Source of the DNA: Psychrobacillus sp. FSL K6-2836
GTDB lineage: Bacteria; Bacillota; Bacilli; Bacillales_A; Planococcaceae
NCBI RefSeq assembly: GCF_038003085.1
Contig: NZ_JBBOOM010000001.1
Span: 992,001-1,056,000, forward strand
Length of the DNA stretch: 64,000 bases
Direction of reading: 5' to 3'
The translations under genes and the position numbers were made by a program. The notes beneath the pieces are model-generated. The model was not told the DNA's origin. It searched no databases and saw only the letters and a program-made list of their open reading frames with translations. Of the stretch, positions 17,967 through 27,231 are shown one piece after another (positions within the stretch are counted from its first letter, which is position 1; each line of letters starts with the position of its first letter).

Positions 17967-18602
17967 TTAGCCTTTTATTAAAGTAATTGCGTCGACTCTT
18001 TTTGCTCCAGCATCTTTTAAAACCTTTGCTGCGTGATGAATGGTAGCCCCTGTGGTGTAGATATCGTCGAATAAAATATAATTTGTTGCTTCGATTGTTT
18101 GGATTGCTTCGAACAGATTTGTTGTTTTTAAACGTTCCTTTTTTGTTTTCTTTCCTTGAGCTTCAGCTTTCGTTTTAATGAGAAATTGTTGATAGGAAAT
18201 TTGTGCTACGTTTAGCAGCTCGTCAACTTGTGAGAATGTGCGAAATACTAATTTTTCTGGATGCATGGGAATCGGGACGACAATACCTTCTTTCGCTTGA
18301 AATGCGTGTTGCAGCTTCCCAGCAAATACTTTCGCTAATGCAAAGTCTTGTAGGAATTTGTATTGGTGCAGATATTCTTTCATGGCTTCGTTATAGGTGT
18401 ATAAACAAAATACTGAGTCGACTGCTCCCTCATAAGGAGTTCCGAGAAAATCAGTAAAATCAATGGTCGACTCCGATATTTCAAATTTACCGAAGCATTT
18501 CGTGCAAGTAGAAGAATCTAGCTCGTATAAAAAAAGCTTCGACCAGGTTGGCGTAGATTGGAAAGGAGTACCACATAATAAACAATTCAAGTTCGATTCC
18601 AC
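17967..18602 (-). CDS. comFC: Competence protein ComFC, phosphoribosyltransferase-like
   Basis: A 211-residue ComF-family protein needed for natural transformation, thought to work with ComFA in single-strand DNA uptake. It has an N-terminal CxxC pair (residues 7/10 and 33/36), the YKFLQDFALAKVFA region, and a phosphoribosyltransferase PRPP-binding loop LFDDIYTTGATI at about 177-188. The start overlaps the end of comFA by 16 bases. comFB, which lies between them in B. subtilis, is absent. Confidence 0.95.
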   Translation of the reverse strand: MESNLNCLLCGTPFQSTPTWSKLFLYELDSSTCTKCFGKFEISESTIDFTDFLGTPYEGAVDSVFCLYTYNEAMKEYLHQYKFLQDFALAKVFAGKLQHAFQAKEGIVVPIPMHPEKLVFRTFSQVDELLNVAQISYQQFLIKTKAEAQGKKTKKERLKTTNLFEAIQTIEATNYILFDDIYTTGATIHHAAKVLKDAGAKRVDAITLIKG

Positions 18603-19915
18603 ACTTCTATCGCATTCTGCGCTTTATCCATTTCTCTGCTAATCCCATGATGAAAGAACACAATGTCTCCATCTGGATAGTGCGCTGACCGCCCGACTCT
18701 TCCACTTATTTGAATGAGAGCACTGGAGTTGAAAATCGGTTGCTCTGCACCGACTACCGCCACATGGACATTTTCAATCGTTACCCCTCGTTCTAAAATG
18801 GTCGTTGTTAGTAGACCAGGGATTTTCTTTTCGCGTAATTGCATGACTAGTTCTTTTCTATCTGGGTGCTCGGCATGGACTCTTGGTAACTGCCCTGGGA
18901 AGTTTTCAAGCATTTTAATAGTAGGGAGAAAGATGAGAAAAGGTGTCTTTGTTTCTATTTTTTCATTTATCCATTTTTGTAGTTTTAGAGGGATTTTCGC
19001 TTTCTTTAATTGCCTAGCGTATCCCCATAGACTCTCGAATCGTGGAACTGGTAGATCTTGGCCATGATATCTTCTTGTGAGAATAGACTTGTTGGCTGTT
19101 TTTAGTGATTTTGTTGGAGTGGCTGTTACATAATGAATGGCGGCATTTTGTTTGGCGGCTTTGGTGACTGCTTTTTGGAGAGTTTCGTCCGCATAATAGG
19201 GAAAGGCATCTGCTTCATCGACAAATACGACTTCGAAGGCTTGTTCAAATCGGTAAAGCTGATGGGTTGTGGCGAGTACTAATTCGGCAAATCCTTGTTG
19301 GTCAGGTGCGCCTCCGTAAAGTGCATGAATAGTTGTGTTTGGGAAGACTTTTTGAAAGCGAGGGAATAGCTCTAAAATAACATCTGTTCTTGGGGCGGCA
19401 ACGCAAACTCTTTTACCTGCCTGTAAGCTTGCAAATATGGCTGGAAATAAGAGCTCTGTTTTCCCTGCTCCACATACTGCATGGACAAGATGGGATTGGT
19501 TCTGTTCGACACTAGAAAGTAGATCTTCACTTGCCTTTTGTTGAAGTGAGGTAAGTTCCCCGCTCCATTCGAACACATGAACGTTCGTGCCGCGTGCATG
19601 CTGCTTGTCCCAAAGGAGTAATTCTGAACAACTGCTCACCCGACCCATTCGTATACAATGGCGGCAATAGGTACAGGTTTTGTTGCAGCGTGCGCAGTTG
19701 AATGATTGAAAAAAGGATTGGTTCGTGTTGTGACATCGGTTGCAGACGTTCTTCTTTGATTGCCAAAAAAGGACGGATTGTGCAATTGTGGCGATGCCGG
19801 GTTTTAGGTGGATGTGTCCTGAGTCGATGTGGGCGTCGATGACTTCGCGTGGGAATGAGGTGTGTTCACGAAGCCAAATTCGGCCAGTGAGAAATTGCTG
19901 CAGTTGTTCGTTCAT
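18587..19915 (-). CDS. comFA: ATP-dependent DNA translocase/helicase ComFA
   Basis: A DEAD-type motor for uptake of transforming DNA across the membrane. About 442 residues: an N-terminal zinc-binding region with seven cysteines between about 58 and 90, Walker A CGAGKTE (about 148-154), a DEAD box VDEADAF (about 232), helicase motif III VTATPT, and a C-terminal helicase half ending with QISGRVGRSAHYPDGD. The start at 19915 (MNEQLQQF) is chosen because AAGGAG is seven bases before it and only one base before the ATG two codons upstream. No ComK box was recognised upstream. Confidence 0.95.
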   Translation of the reverse strand: MNEQLQQFLTGRIWLREHTSFPREVIDAHIDSGHIHLKPGIATIAQSVLFWQSKKNVCNRCHNTNQSFFQSFNCARCNKTCTYCRHCIRMGRVSSCSELLLWDKQHARGTNVHVFEWSGELTSLQQKASEDLLSSVEQNQSHLVHAVCGAGKTELLFPAIFASLQAGKRVCVAAPRTDVILELFPRFQKVFPNTTIHALYGGAPDQQGFAELVLATTHQLYRFEQAFEVVFVDEADAFPYYADETLQKAVTKAAKQNAAIHYVTATPTKSLKTANKSILTRRYHGQDLPVPRFESLWGYARQLKKAKIPLKLQKWINEKIETKTPFLIFLPTIKMLENFPGQLPRVHAEHPDRKELVMQLREKKIPGLLTTTILERGVTIENVHVAVVGAEQPIFNSSALIQISGRVGRSAHYPDGDIVFFHHGISREMDKAQNAIEVWNRT

Positions 19916-19965
19916 AGGCATTCTCCTTACTCGTTATTATTGCCCATAAAAGCCCGAATGGTTCA

Positions 19966-20061
19966 GGCCAACAGGACGTTGGTCATTCAGGCATTGCCGC
20001 ACGATGCGGCGTTATTCGCCTGAGTTCAATTTTTCAATAAGTAGGGGATGAAGCCCCCCAC
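19966..20061 (-). repeat. Interspersed hairpin element, copy 1 (after degV)
   Basis: Read on the minus strand it begins at the base after the degV stop with GTGGGGGG and passes TTGAAAAATTGAAC. It then contains AATAACGCCGCATC and TCCTGTTGGCC. GCCGCATCGTGCGGC and CCAACGTCCTGTTGG are perfect hairpins. The last 51 bases match the plus strand at 27279-27329 at about 43 of 51 positions. Both copies lie just 3' of a gene in the gene's own direction. Confidence 0.8.
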
Positions 20062-20913
20062 TTATTGAAGGTCCACTTTATACCATCCGAGACCCATTGA
20101 CCCTTCTCCAAGATGCGTGCCGATGACGGGACCGAAGTAGCTGATCGTGAAATCTACGTTTGGCATTGTTGCTTGGAGTTCGTTTTTCCATGCGATTGCT
20201 TCGTTTTCGTTGTTTGCATGGATAATAGTAGCTTTTACGCTGTTGAATTGGTCAGCATCTTCCTGTAGCATGTCCGAAATACGTTTCATCGCTTTTTTGC
20301 GCGTACGGACTTTTTCGAATGGAACGATGACTTTGTTTTCGAAGTGAAGAATTGGTTTTACTTGGAGTACTGAGCCAATTACGCGCTCGAATCCATTTAG
20401 TCGCCCACCGCGATGGAGATGGTCTAGATTGTCGACCATGAAGTATGCTCGCATTGTTTGTTTCATCTTGTTCAGTTGTTGAATGATAGCGTCTGGGGTA
20501 GCACCCGCCTCGGCCATTTCAGCGGCTTTTAGTACGTAGAATCCTTGGACCATGCAGGATAGCTCTGTGTCGAAAGTGCGTACATCGATGCCGTCAACCA
20601 TTTCTCCTGCTTGATCTGCTCCAGCAAGTGTTCCACTGATCCCACTTGATAGGTGGATAGAGATAACTGCATCGTATTCTTTCGCTAGTTGTTCATATGT
20701 TTCGATAAACTTTCCAAGAGCAGGCTGGGATGTCTTTGGGAGAGCACCGGCATTTCGGATTTTATCGTAAAATTCTGTAGTGTTGATATCTAGTTCTTCT
20801 TGGTAGGTGTTATTTCCGATAACAACGCTTAGCGGCACCATATGAATATTTAGTTGGTCACGAATTTCTTTCGGGATATATGCGGTGCTGTCGGTAACGA
20901 TTGCTGTCTTCAT
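20062..20913 (-). CDS. DegV-family fatty-acid-binding protein
   Basis: A 283-residue protein of the DegV/FakB family, which binds a fatty acid and presents it to the kinase FakA. It shows the start MKTAIVTDSTAYIPKEI, the fatty-acid-contact region ISIHLSSGISGTLAGA, the segment HRGGRLNGFERVIGSVLQVKP, and the tail GPVIGTHLGEGSMGLGW. The start at 20913 has AGGAG upstream; 29 in-frame codons further upstream run through the neighbouring terminator and are not used. Whether it is a true FakB depends on a FakA partner elsewhere. Confidence 0.93.
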   Translation of the reverse strand: MKTAIVTDSTAYIPKEIRDQLNIHMVPLSVVIGNNTYQEELDINTTEFYDKIRNAGALPKTSQPALGKFIETYEQLAKEYDAVISIHLSSGISGTLAGADQAGEMVDGIDVRTFDTELSCMVQGFYVLKAAEMAEAGATPDAIIQQLNKMKQTMRAYFMVDNLDHLHRGGRLNGFERVIGSVLQVKPILHFENKVIVPFEKVRTRKKAMKRISDMLQEDADQFNSVKATIIHANNENEAIAWKNELQATMPNVDFTISYFGPVIGTHLGEGSMGLGWYKVDLQ

Positions 20914-20971
20914 TTTATAAATCACACTCCTATTTGTAAGTTTACTGAAACTTTGGCAGAAATGAAAGCAT

Positions 20972-21012
20972 AAAAAAGCCCCAAACATGATATTTGTCAT
21001 ATATGTCTGGGG
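20972..21012 (-). terminator. Terminator after the lipoprotein gene
   Basis: On the minus strand CCCCAGACAT pairs with ATGTTTGGGG (one G-U), followed by CTTTTTT. Confidence 0.85.
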
Positions 21013-21021
21013 GAAGAGTTT

Positions 21022-21603
21022 TTATTCAGTTGTTTCGCCGATATAGTAGACACTGGAGACTAGCCATTTACCGTCTTCTTTGACGAATACAGTTACTTGG
21101 CGACCGTTTTGGTCTAGCTTAGCACCTGTGTCGGTTTGCTCTAGTGAAGTATGGATATTGGAGAATACTTGAGCTTGTGTTTTGCCGTATTTGATGATGG
21201 TGATGTTGTCCGCCGTACGGATCGTGTCAAAGTCGTTGAAGGTCTCCTCGACTTTTACTTTTTCAGCGTCATAGTTGAAGCCTTCTGGATTTTTGGAGAT
21301 TGTATTCATGTAGCGCTTCGTATCTTCGTCGTTGAATGATTCCATGTATTCCGTGAAGGAGTCGATTATTGCCGTTTTTTCTTCTTCTGGTACATTCGTC
21401 GCTTCTTCAATATTACCACCTGATATTTCGAAGCCTACACTGGTTTCACTTTTGTTTTCCGCACCGTGATCCGTTGTTGCTTGTGTGTTCGTTGGAGCAA
21501 TGTCGGCTGCGGAATTAGTGTTTTGGTTTGTTTCTTCGTCGCTATTGCAAGCTGCCAGCGTTAGTGCGAAGGCCGCGAGTGTAATCGTATGGATTATTTT
21601 CAT
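21022..21603 (-). CDS. Uncharacterised lipoprotein
   Basis: A 193-residue secreted protein with a lipobox, LTLAAC (Cys19), so it should be anchored to the outer face of the membrane. A Ser/Thr/Asn-rich linker to about residue 60 leads to a soluble domain with an NTF2-like look (helices EEKTAIIDSFTEYMESFNDED, then strands NITIIKYGKTQAQVFSN and GRQVTVFVKEDGKWLVSSVY). No enzymatic motif is seen. AGGAGGAG precedes the ATG and a strong terminator follows, so it is a single-gene unit. Ligand and role unknown. Confidence 0.88.
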   Translation of the reverse strand: MKIIHTITLAAFALTLAACNSDEETNQNTNSAADIAPTNTQATTDHGAENKSETSVGFEISGGNIEEATNVPEEEKTAIIDSFTEYMESFNDEDTKRYMNTISKNPEGFNYDAEKVKVEETFNDFDTIRTADNITIIKYGKTQAQVFSNIHTSLEQTDTGAKLDQNGRQVTVFVKEDGKWLVSSVYYIGETTE

Positions 21604-21732
21604 GTATATGTCTCCTCCTGCTGAAGGTTATTTTGTCATATTTAGGACGAAAACTCAATTATTAAGTTCCCATTATTAATAGGTAGAATATTCCGGCATC
21701 GGAATGTAAAATATAGGTAGAAAGGAGCTGAA

Positions 21733-22662
21733 GTGTTGAGTGGACATTTTGCTTTGTTGAATAGGCTGCGTGATGGATCTGGTATGGTTGATTTTATTCG
21801 TGATGAGATTCGAAAACAGGAGGCTGGAGTGCGTGGTGAGGACCGGCTTGTTGATAGACTAAAGGAGTTGCGTTTGCACGGTGAGTTTCGCATTTTTTCG
21901 GATGTCTGTTTAGAGATGGATGATTGGAAGGTGCAAATCGACTGTCTTGTAGTGACCGACCGATGTTGTATCGTCCTCGAGTCGAAAAACATAAGTGGAC
22001 GCTTATATTTTAATGAAGAGCTAGATGAATTTTATAAGGAAGAAAATGGAGTAGAGACCCCCTTTTCTAATCCATATTTTCAATTGATGCGGCATATTCG
22101 CTTCATGAAAGAATTTCTACGCAAGACCCTTCCACAAATCAAAGTGACTGGTGCTGTCATTATGACGGCTAAGTCCTACCGCATTATGCAAAAGCCTACC
22201 CATTATCCCATTTATAAGTTAGAGAGCATGATTGAGAGAGTAACACAGATGTACAATAGTTTTGGTAATACTAGTTTTTCTAATAGAGAGCTGGAAGTTA
22301 TTGAGAAACTCTTGCAGGAGTACAAGTCTCCTTTTGTGTATTCTCCACTTTGCGAACATTACCGAATTCCTCCGAGTGAAATACGTTTGGGTGTGGAGTG
22401 TCCGAGTTGCGGAGTATTGGGGATGCGTCGTGTACATACAACGTGGCGTTGTATAGTTTGTAAGAAAAGTGACCGTTATGCACATATATCAGCTGTAAGA
22501 GATTACTTTTCTATAATTGATAAAAAAATTACCAATAAAGAGTTTCGTAGGTTTTGCATGATAGATTCGAAATATGCTGCCTCACGTATGTTGAATAGTA
22601 TGGATTTGATAGCCTACGGTTCTGGTCCTAGTCGCTACTTTGTGGAGAATAGGAAGAAGTGA
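21733..22662 (+). CDS. NERD-domain protein (putative nuclease-related)
   Basis: A 309-residue protein with a NERD domain near residues 35-150: GEDRLVDRLKEL, IFSDVCLE, WKVQIDCLVVTDRCCIVLES and a lysine (ESKN), the PD-(D/E)xK-like core. The C-terminal third has a zinc-ribbon-like pair, CPSCG and CIVC (about 225-245). It starts with GTG at 21733, placed six bases after AAAGGAG. NERD proteins are often guessed to act on DNA, but substrates are unknown. The gene is alone on its strand and its 3' end runs into a 21-bp periodic array. Confidence 0.88.
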   Translation: MLSGHFALLNRLRDGSGMVDFIRDEIRKQEAGVRGEDRLVDRLKELRLHGEFRIFSDVCLEMDDWKVQIDCLVVTDRCCIVLESKNISGRLYFNEELDEFYKEENGVETPFSNPYFQLMRHIRFMKEFLRKTLPQIKVTGAVIMTAKSYRIMQKPTHYPIYKLESMIERVTQMYNSFGNTSFSNRELEVIEKLLQEYKSPFVYSPLCEHYRIPPSEIRLGVECPSCGVLGMRRVHTTWRCIVCKKSDRYAHISAVRDYFSIIDKKITNKEFRRFCMIDSKYAASRMLNSMDLIAYGSGPSRYFVENRKK

Positions 22663-22687
22663 TGAATTGGTGAGTGACGTTCTTGGG

Positions 22688-23330
22688 ATACACAACGTTC
22701 GGGGGAGTTGCGCAACTTTGAGGGGGGTTCTCGCAACATTTGGGAACTTTTACGCAACATTCGCTGCGGTATGCGCAATGTTTCTCGGATGCGCAACGTT
22801 CGGGAGGGTTTGCACAACTTTGAGGGAGTTTTTCGCAACATTTGGGAACTTTTGCGCAACATTCAATGCGGTATGCGCAATGTTTCTCGAATGCGCAACG
22901 TTCGGGGGAGTTTGCGCAACTTTGAGGGAGTTTCTCGCAACATTTTGGAACTTTTGCGCAACATTCAATGCGGTATGCGCAATGTTTCTCGGATGCGCAA
23001 CGTTCGGGGGAGTTTGCGCAACTTTGGGGTAATTTCTCGCAACATTTGGGAACTTTTGCGCAACATTCAATGCGGTATGCGCAATGTTTCTCGAATGCGA
23101 AACGTTCAGGGGAGTTGCCTAACTTTGAGGGAGTTTCTCGCAACATTTGGGAACTTTTGCGCAACATTCACTGCGGTATGCGCAACGTTTCTCGGATACG
23201 CAACGTTCGGGAGGGTTTGCGCAACTTTGGGCGGGTTTCTCGTAACATTTGGGAACTTTTGCGCAACATTCACTGCGGTATGCGCAATGTTTCTCGGATA
23301 CGCAACGTACGGGGGAAGATGCGCAACTTT
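22688..23330. repeat. 21-bp periodic array b, core TGCGCAAC, in ~102-bp units
   Basis: About six tandem units of 102 bases. Each unit holds five cores (TGCGCAAC, CTCGCAAC, TGCGCAAC, TGCGCAAT, TGCGCAAC) at steps of 21, 21, 21, 18 and 21. Cores recur about 30 times. The units are roughly 90% alike, so they have been duplicated as blocks. All the step lengths are multiples of three, so several frames on both strands stay open by chance. The predicted cysteine-rich products are artefacts. It lies between the NERD gene and the degU terminator. Confidence 0.92.
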
Positions 23331-23352
23331 ATTAAGTATTTCTACAGAACAA

Positions 23353-23386
23353 AAAACCCTTTCTTGCACATGCAAGAAAGGGTTTT
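23353..23386 (-). terminator. Terminator after degU
   Basis: A perfect 16-bp stem with a two-base spacer (23353-23368, 23371-23386). The minus-strand tail reads TTTTTTG. A strong terminator. Confidence 0.88.
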
Positions 23387-23393
23387 AATGTAA

Positions 23394-24068
23394 TTATCGA
23401 ACTTCAACCCAGCCGTTTTTGATGCCGGTTACTACGGCTTGGGTGCGGTCGTTTACGTTCATTTTTTGAAGGATGCTGGATACGTGATTTTTTACGGTTT
23501 TTTCGGAGATGAATAGTGTTTCTCCGATAGTGCGATTGCTTTGGCCATCTGTTAGTAATTGTAGTACTTCGCATTCACGTTTTGTTAGTAAATGGAATGG
23601 ACGACGAATTTCTGTTTGATGGAAGTTTCCTTTGTTTTCGCGCTCGCTTAAGCGACGGAATTCAGCTACTAGGTTACGTGTTACTTTTGGATGCAGGTAT
23701 GATCCGCCTTTTGCTACTACTTTGATAGCTGAGACAATGGCATTGGCATCCATTTCTTTTAGCATGTATCCAAGTGCACCTGTTTTTAGTGCGTGTGATA
23801 CGTATGACTCATCGTCATGGATAGATAGGATGATTACTTTTGCTTCAGGGAATTTTTCTAGCAATTCTCCTGTTGCTTCTACACCATTTTTTGTAGGCAT
23901 ATTAATATCCATTAACACTACGTCTGGTAGATGCTTTTCATAAAGGCTTAGTACGTCATTGCCGTCGTCACCTTCTGCTATTACTTCGAAAGAGTCTTCA
24001 AAATCTAGAATACGTTTTACACCTTCGCGAAATAGTTGGTGATCATCTATGATTATTATTTTTGTCAT
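23394..24068 (-). CDS. degU: Response regulator DegU
   Basis: A NarL/FixJ-type transcription factor phosphorylated by DegS. In B. subtilis it controls exoenzymes, biofilm, motility and competence. The receiver domain holds [17 protein letters not shown] and the phospho-acceptor aspartate in VVLMDINMP. The C-terminal helix-turn-helix has [20 protein letters not shown] and [19 protein letters not shown]. The start at 24068 (MTKIII) sits eight bases from AGGAGGA; an ATG two codons earlier is too close. It lies 35 bases after degS. Confidence 0.97.
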   Translation of the reverse strand: MTKIIIIDDHQLFREGVKRILDFEDSFEVIAEGDDGNDVLSLYEKHLPDVVLMDINMPTKNGVEATGELLEKFPEAKVIILSIHDDESYVSHALKTGALGYMLKEMDANAIVSAIKVVAKGGSYLHPKVTRNLVAEFRRLSERENKGNFHQTEIRRPFHLLTKRECEVLQLLTDGQSNRTIGETLFISEKTVKNHVSSILQKMNVNDRTQAVVTGIKNGWVEVR

Positions 24069-24103
24069 GTTCATTTCCTCCTATAATTAAAAAGCCGTAT
24101 TTA

Positions 24104-25249
24104 CTATTCCTCATTTAATGGGATACTAAACAAAATAGTAGTACCTTTGCCAGGGGATGAAATAATTTTCATCGTTCCCTCTAATAAATCTACTCTTTCT
24201 TTCATACCGATTAACCCAAAGGATTTTTCTTTTGCAACCTCTGGATCAAAACCAGCTCCATTATCTTTGACGATAATATTTATCTTTTGTTTCACCCATT
24301 CTACTTTCACCCATGCTTCTGTAAATTTTCCATGTTTCGTTCCATTTGTTAAACACTCTTGGACTATACGGAAAATGGCTACTTCAAAATTGGTTTCTAG
24401 CCTTTTCTCTTCTCCAAAAGTTTGGAAATTAATCTTACCTGTTGGATTGTATTCTTCGATTGTCGTTATATATTTTCGAAGCGTTGGTATTAACCCTAAA
24501 TCGTCTAATGCCATTGGTCGAAGGTCGTAAATAATACGACGTACTTCTGATAAGGCATTACGAACCATTTTTTTAAGGTCAATAATTTCTTTCATCGCTT
24601 CTTCTCCACCACGCTGCTGATATGTAAGATTGATTAAATCTGTTCTTAGTAGTACATTTGCTAGCATTTGCGCGGGGCCATCATGAATTTCCCTTGAAAG
24701 TCTTTTGCGTTCTTCCTCTTGTGCTTCAATAATTTTCAAAGTGAAATCTTGTTTAATTTTTGCATTTTCAAGTGCTGCTCCTACATTTTTCAAATCGGAT
24801 GTTAAGTAATTCATGACGATATTCACCTGGTTGACCAAATGATCGGCACGTTCAATCATTTCCAACAAGCCCTGTAATCTGCGTTCTAAATCGTCTCTTC
24901 GATGTCTTAGCTGTCGTTCCTCACTGCGTTTGATTAGAAGATTTATTTGAATTTCATTTGCAGTTTCGTAGGCCTGGCGAACTTGTGGTTCATCGTATGA
25001 GTCAAAATTTTTGGAGACTTCCGCTAACCGATTTCTGGCAAGCTTCGATTTCGATTCAAGCATATCTCCTTCTATTATAACCGTCTCGATATCTCCACGA
25101 ATAATTTCTAACTCCACTTTCATTTCTTCAAAGCTTTGTCGACTTTGTTCGCTTATAATGAATATATCCTTTTTCGAATGATCCATCACTTCGACCATCC
25201 GATCGAAAATAACATCTAACGATTGTTTTTCAAAATTCTTATTCGTCAT
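24104..25249 (-). CDS. degS: Sensor histidine kinase DegS
   Basis: A cytoplasmic two-component kinase of 381 residues and the partner of DegU. The N-terminal half is a long coiled-coil sensor (RNRLAEVSKNF, then RRDDLERRLQGLLEMIERA). The phospho-accepting HisKA_3 helix is EAQEEERKRLSREIHDGPAQ. The ATPase domain ends with VKDNGAGFDPE and SFGLIGMKERVDLLEGTM. No membrane helix is seen, as expected. The start at 25249 (MTNKNFEKQ) follows AAAGGAG; 18 in-frame codons upstream are dropped. Confidence 0.97.
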   Translation of the reverse strand: MTNKNFEKQSLDVIFDRMVEVMDHSKKDIFIISEQSRQSFEEMKVELEIIRGDIETVIIEGDMLESKSKLARNRLAEVSKNFDSYDEPQVRQAYETANEIQINLLIKRSEERQLRHRRDDLERRLQGLLEMIERADHLVNQVNIVMNYLTSDLKNVGAALENAKIKQDFTLKIIEAQEEERKRLSREIHDGPAQMLANVLLRTDLINLTYQQRGGEEAMKEIIDLKKMVRNALSEVRRIIYDLRPMALDDLGLIPTLRKYITTIEEYNPTGKINFQTFGEEKRLETNFEVAIFRIVQECLTNGTKHGKFTEAWVKVEWVKQKINIIVKDNGAGFDPEVAKEKSFGLIGMKERVDLLEGTMKIISSPGKGTTILFSIPLNEE

Positions 25250-25389
25250 CTGTTTTTTCTCCTTTATGCGTCCAAATGAGTCCTCATTCAATAATGATGA
25301 CAAATCCTATTATAGCACTAAGTGACTAAAAATAAATTAAAATTACTTTACAACTATGTTTCAATAGAATCAGGAGGGGAAATATATCC

Positions 25390-26025
25390 ATGAGAAAAGA
25401 TTACCATACTGTACAAGGCTTTGGAGAGAGTGAAATCATCATTCAGAAATCACGTTTCATAACTTACGTGAATCGAGCCGAAACCGAAGAACAAGCACAA
25501 GATTTTATCAATAATATCAAAGAAAAGCATAAAAGTGCTAATCATAACTGCTCCGCATACATTATTGGGGAGCATAACAACATACAAAAGGCAAATGATG
25601 ACGGTGAACCAAGTGGAACTGCGGGAGTACCAATGCTTGAGGTGCTCAAAAAACAAGGACTTCAGGATACAGTGGTTGTCGTCACTCGTTATTTCGGTGG
25701 TATTAAACTCGGCGGTGGTGGACTTATCCGTGCTTACGGGAAAGCTACTACGGAAGGAATAGATGCGGCAAAAGTAGTGGAACGTAAGCTACATCATCTC
25801 CTGAAGGTTTCTATCGACTATACGTGGTTAGGAAAAGTAGAAAATGAAGTACGTAACTCTATATATCCCTTAAAAGAGATAAACTATGCAGATCTTGTCG
25901 AAGTGCTAGTGTATACGAAAACAATTGAAGAGGCAGACTTCATTAACTGGATGGCTGAGATCACTAATGGGCAAGCGAAAATCGAGCTTGTTGAAAAAGA
26001 GTTTCTTGAATTTATGGTGAATTAA
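25390..26025 (+). CDS. yvyE: IMPACT/YigZ family protein (YvyE)
   Basis: A 211-residue protein of the UPF0029/IMPACT family, with the conserved N-terminal domain (KSRFITYVNRAETEEQAQDF, SANHNCSAYI, then DDGEPSGTAGVPMLEVL and VTRYFGGIKLGGGGLIRAYG). A smaller C-terminal ferredoxin-like domain follows. The eukaryotic relative affects translation control; the bacterial role is not established. It has an AGGAGGGG site and diverges from degS, as in B. subtilis. Confidence 0.95.
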   Translation: MRKDYHTVQGFGESEIIIQKSRFITYVNRAETEEQAQDFINNIKEKHKSANHNCSAYIIGEHNNIQKANDDGEPSGTAGVPMLEVLKKQGLQDTVVVVTRYFGGIKLGGGGLIRAYGKATTEGIDAAKVVERKLHHLLKVSIDYTWLGKVENEVRNSIYPLKEINYADLVEVLVYTKTIEEADFINWMAEITNGQAKIELVEKEFLEFMVN

Positions 26026-26138
26026 ATTTACCTATTATCAAATCCATAGTATAATAAAGGACATGACAAATTTAATGAAACTATTTTGTCGATTCTTCGT
26101 CTTATTAGCGTTATCTAGAATAAAGGGAGATTATAAAA

Positions 26139-27182
26139 ATGAATAGAAGATCATATAAAAAGGAGAAAAAGAAAAGTAGTAAAAAGCGCAAAATATTAAC
26201 TGTTTCGTTGATAATAGTTGCGTCATTACTTATCTCTTTAACTACCTATGCAGCATACTTAACCAAAAAGGCTGAGACAGCTGCGGACAATGCTTTCGAA
26301 GTTGTAGATCGTGTAAAACCTCCATTGCGTGAAGAGAAAGTCGAACCTGTAAATGATAATATTTCTGTACTCTTTGTAGGAATTGACGATAGTGAACAGC
26401 GTGGGCAAGGTGACACAAACAGTCGTTCAGATGCATTGATGCTTGCGACATTAAACAATACATCCAAAACTGTAAAATTAGTAAGTATCCCACGTGACTC
26501 ATATGTTTATATTGATGAGGTTGGGTATAAAGATAAAATCACCCATGCTCATGCATATGGTGGAACTAGAGCTTCCATTGAAACAGTAGAAGATTTACTT
26601 GAAGTGCCAGTAGATTATTATGTGAAGATGAATTTTGATGCATTTATAGATGTAATAGATGCGTTAGGTGGAATCGAAGCTGAAGTTCCATATAAGTTAT
26701 TAGAAAAAGATGAGAACGATCAACGAACTGTACAGTTACAGCCAGGGCTACAAGAACTTAACGGTCGAGAAGCATTAGCTTTAGCAAGAACTCGAAAACT
26801 TGATAATGATATCGAACGTGGTAAACGTCAACAAATGATACTTTCTTCGATTATCAAAAAAGCGAGTTCAGCTTCTTCCTTCACTAAATACGGTGATGTG
26901 ATTGAAGCTGTAGGAGATAATATGAAGACAGATTTAACTTTCGATGAAATGAAATCCTTCTTTGAATATATAAAAGGAGGTATTCCACAAATCGATACCT
27001 TAACACTGGACGGTTATGATGATATGTCTACCGGGACTTATTATTGGAAGCTAAAAGAAGAAAGCTTAGATGAAACGAGAGATATTCTAAAAAGCCACCT
27101 AGGACTTCAACCAGAAACAAGCAATATTTCAGACAACGCCTCGGATACAAATAGTAATTACGCAGCTGATGATCGTAATTAA
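26139..27182 (+). CDS. LytR-CpsA-Psr (LCP) family wall polymer ligase
   Basis: Membrane-anchored enzymes of this family transfer undecaprenyl-linked polymers such as teichoic acid to peptidoglycan. 347 residues: a basic cytoplasmic start, a membrane helix about 22-44, then the LCP domain with the phosphate-binding arginines in SRSDALML, SIPRDSYV and LARTRKLDNDIERGKRQQ, and the loop THAHAYGG. AAGGGAG precedes the ATG and a strong terminator follows, so it is a single-gene unit. With tagO downstream on the other strand and a second LCP gene at 48864, it probably attaches the polymer made by this region. Confidence 0.93.
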   Translation: MNRRSYKKEKKKSSKKRKILTVSLIIVASLLISLTTYAAYLTKKAETAADNAFEVVDRVKPPLREEKVEPVNDNISVLFVGIDDSEQRGQGDTNSRSDALMLATLNNTSKTVKLVSIPRDSYVYIDEVGYKDKITHAHAYGGTRASIETVEDLLEVPVDYYVKMNFDAFIDVIDALGGIEAEVPYKLLEKDENDQRTVQLQPGLQELNGREALALARTRKLDNDIERGKRQQMILSSIIKKASSASSFTKYGDVIEAVGDNMKTDLTFDEMKSFFEYIKGGIPQIDTLTLDGYDDMSTGTYYWKLKEESLDETRDILKSHLGLQPETSNISDNASDTNSNYAADDRN

Positions 27183-27186
27183 CTTC

Positions 27187-27226
27187 AAAGGAGCTAGGAA
27201 GAATTTTCTTCCTAGCTCCTTTTATT
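27187..27226 (+). terminator. Terminator after the first LCP gene
   Basis: A long stem starting AAAGGAGCTAGGAAG pairs with CTTCCTAGCTCCTTT around an AATTTT loop, followed by TATTAT. Confidence 0.85.
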
Positions 27227-27231
27227 ATATT

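Noticed and set aside
19916-20061. ComK box upstream of comFA
   Set aside because: No AAAA-N5-TTTT pair at proper spacing; the space is filled by a hairpin repeat.
21642-21992. 116-codon frame on the minus strand
   Set aside because: It overlaps the start of the NERD gene, lacks a ribosome site and has no recognisable features.
22628-23393. Several overlapping cysteine-rich or hydrophobic frames on both strands with 34-residue repeats
   Set aside because: They are by-products of array b: all the period lengths are multiples of three and the repeat lacks stop codons in many frames. No frame is favoured, and ribosome sites are absent.
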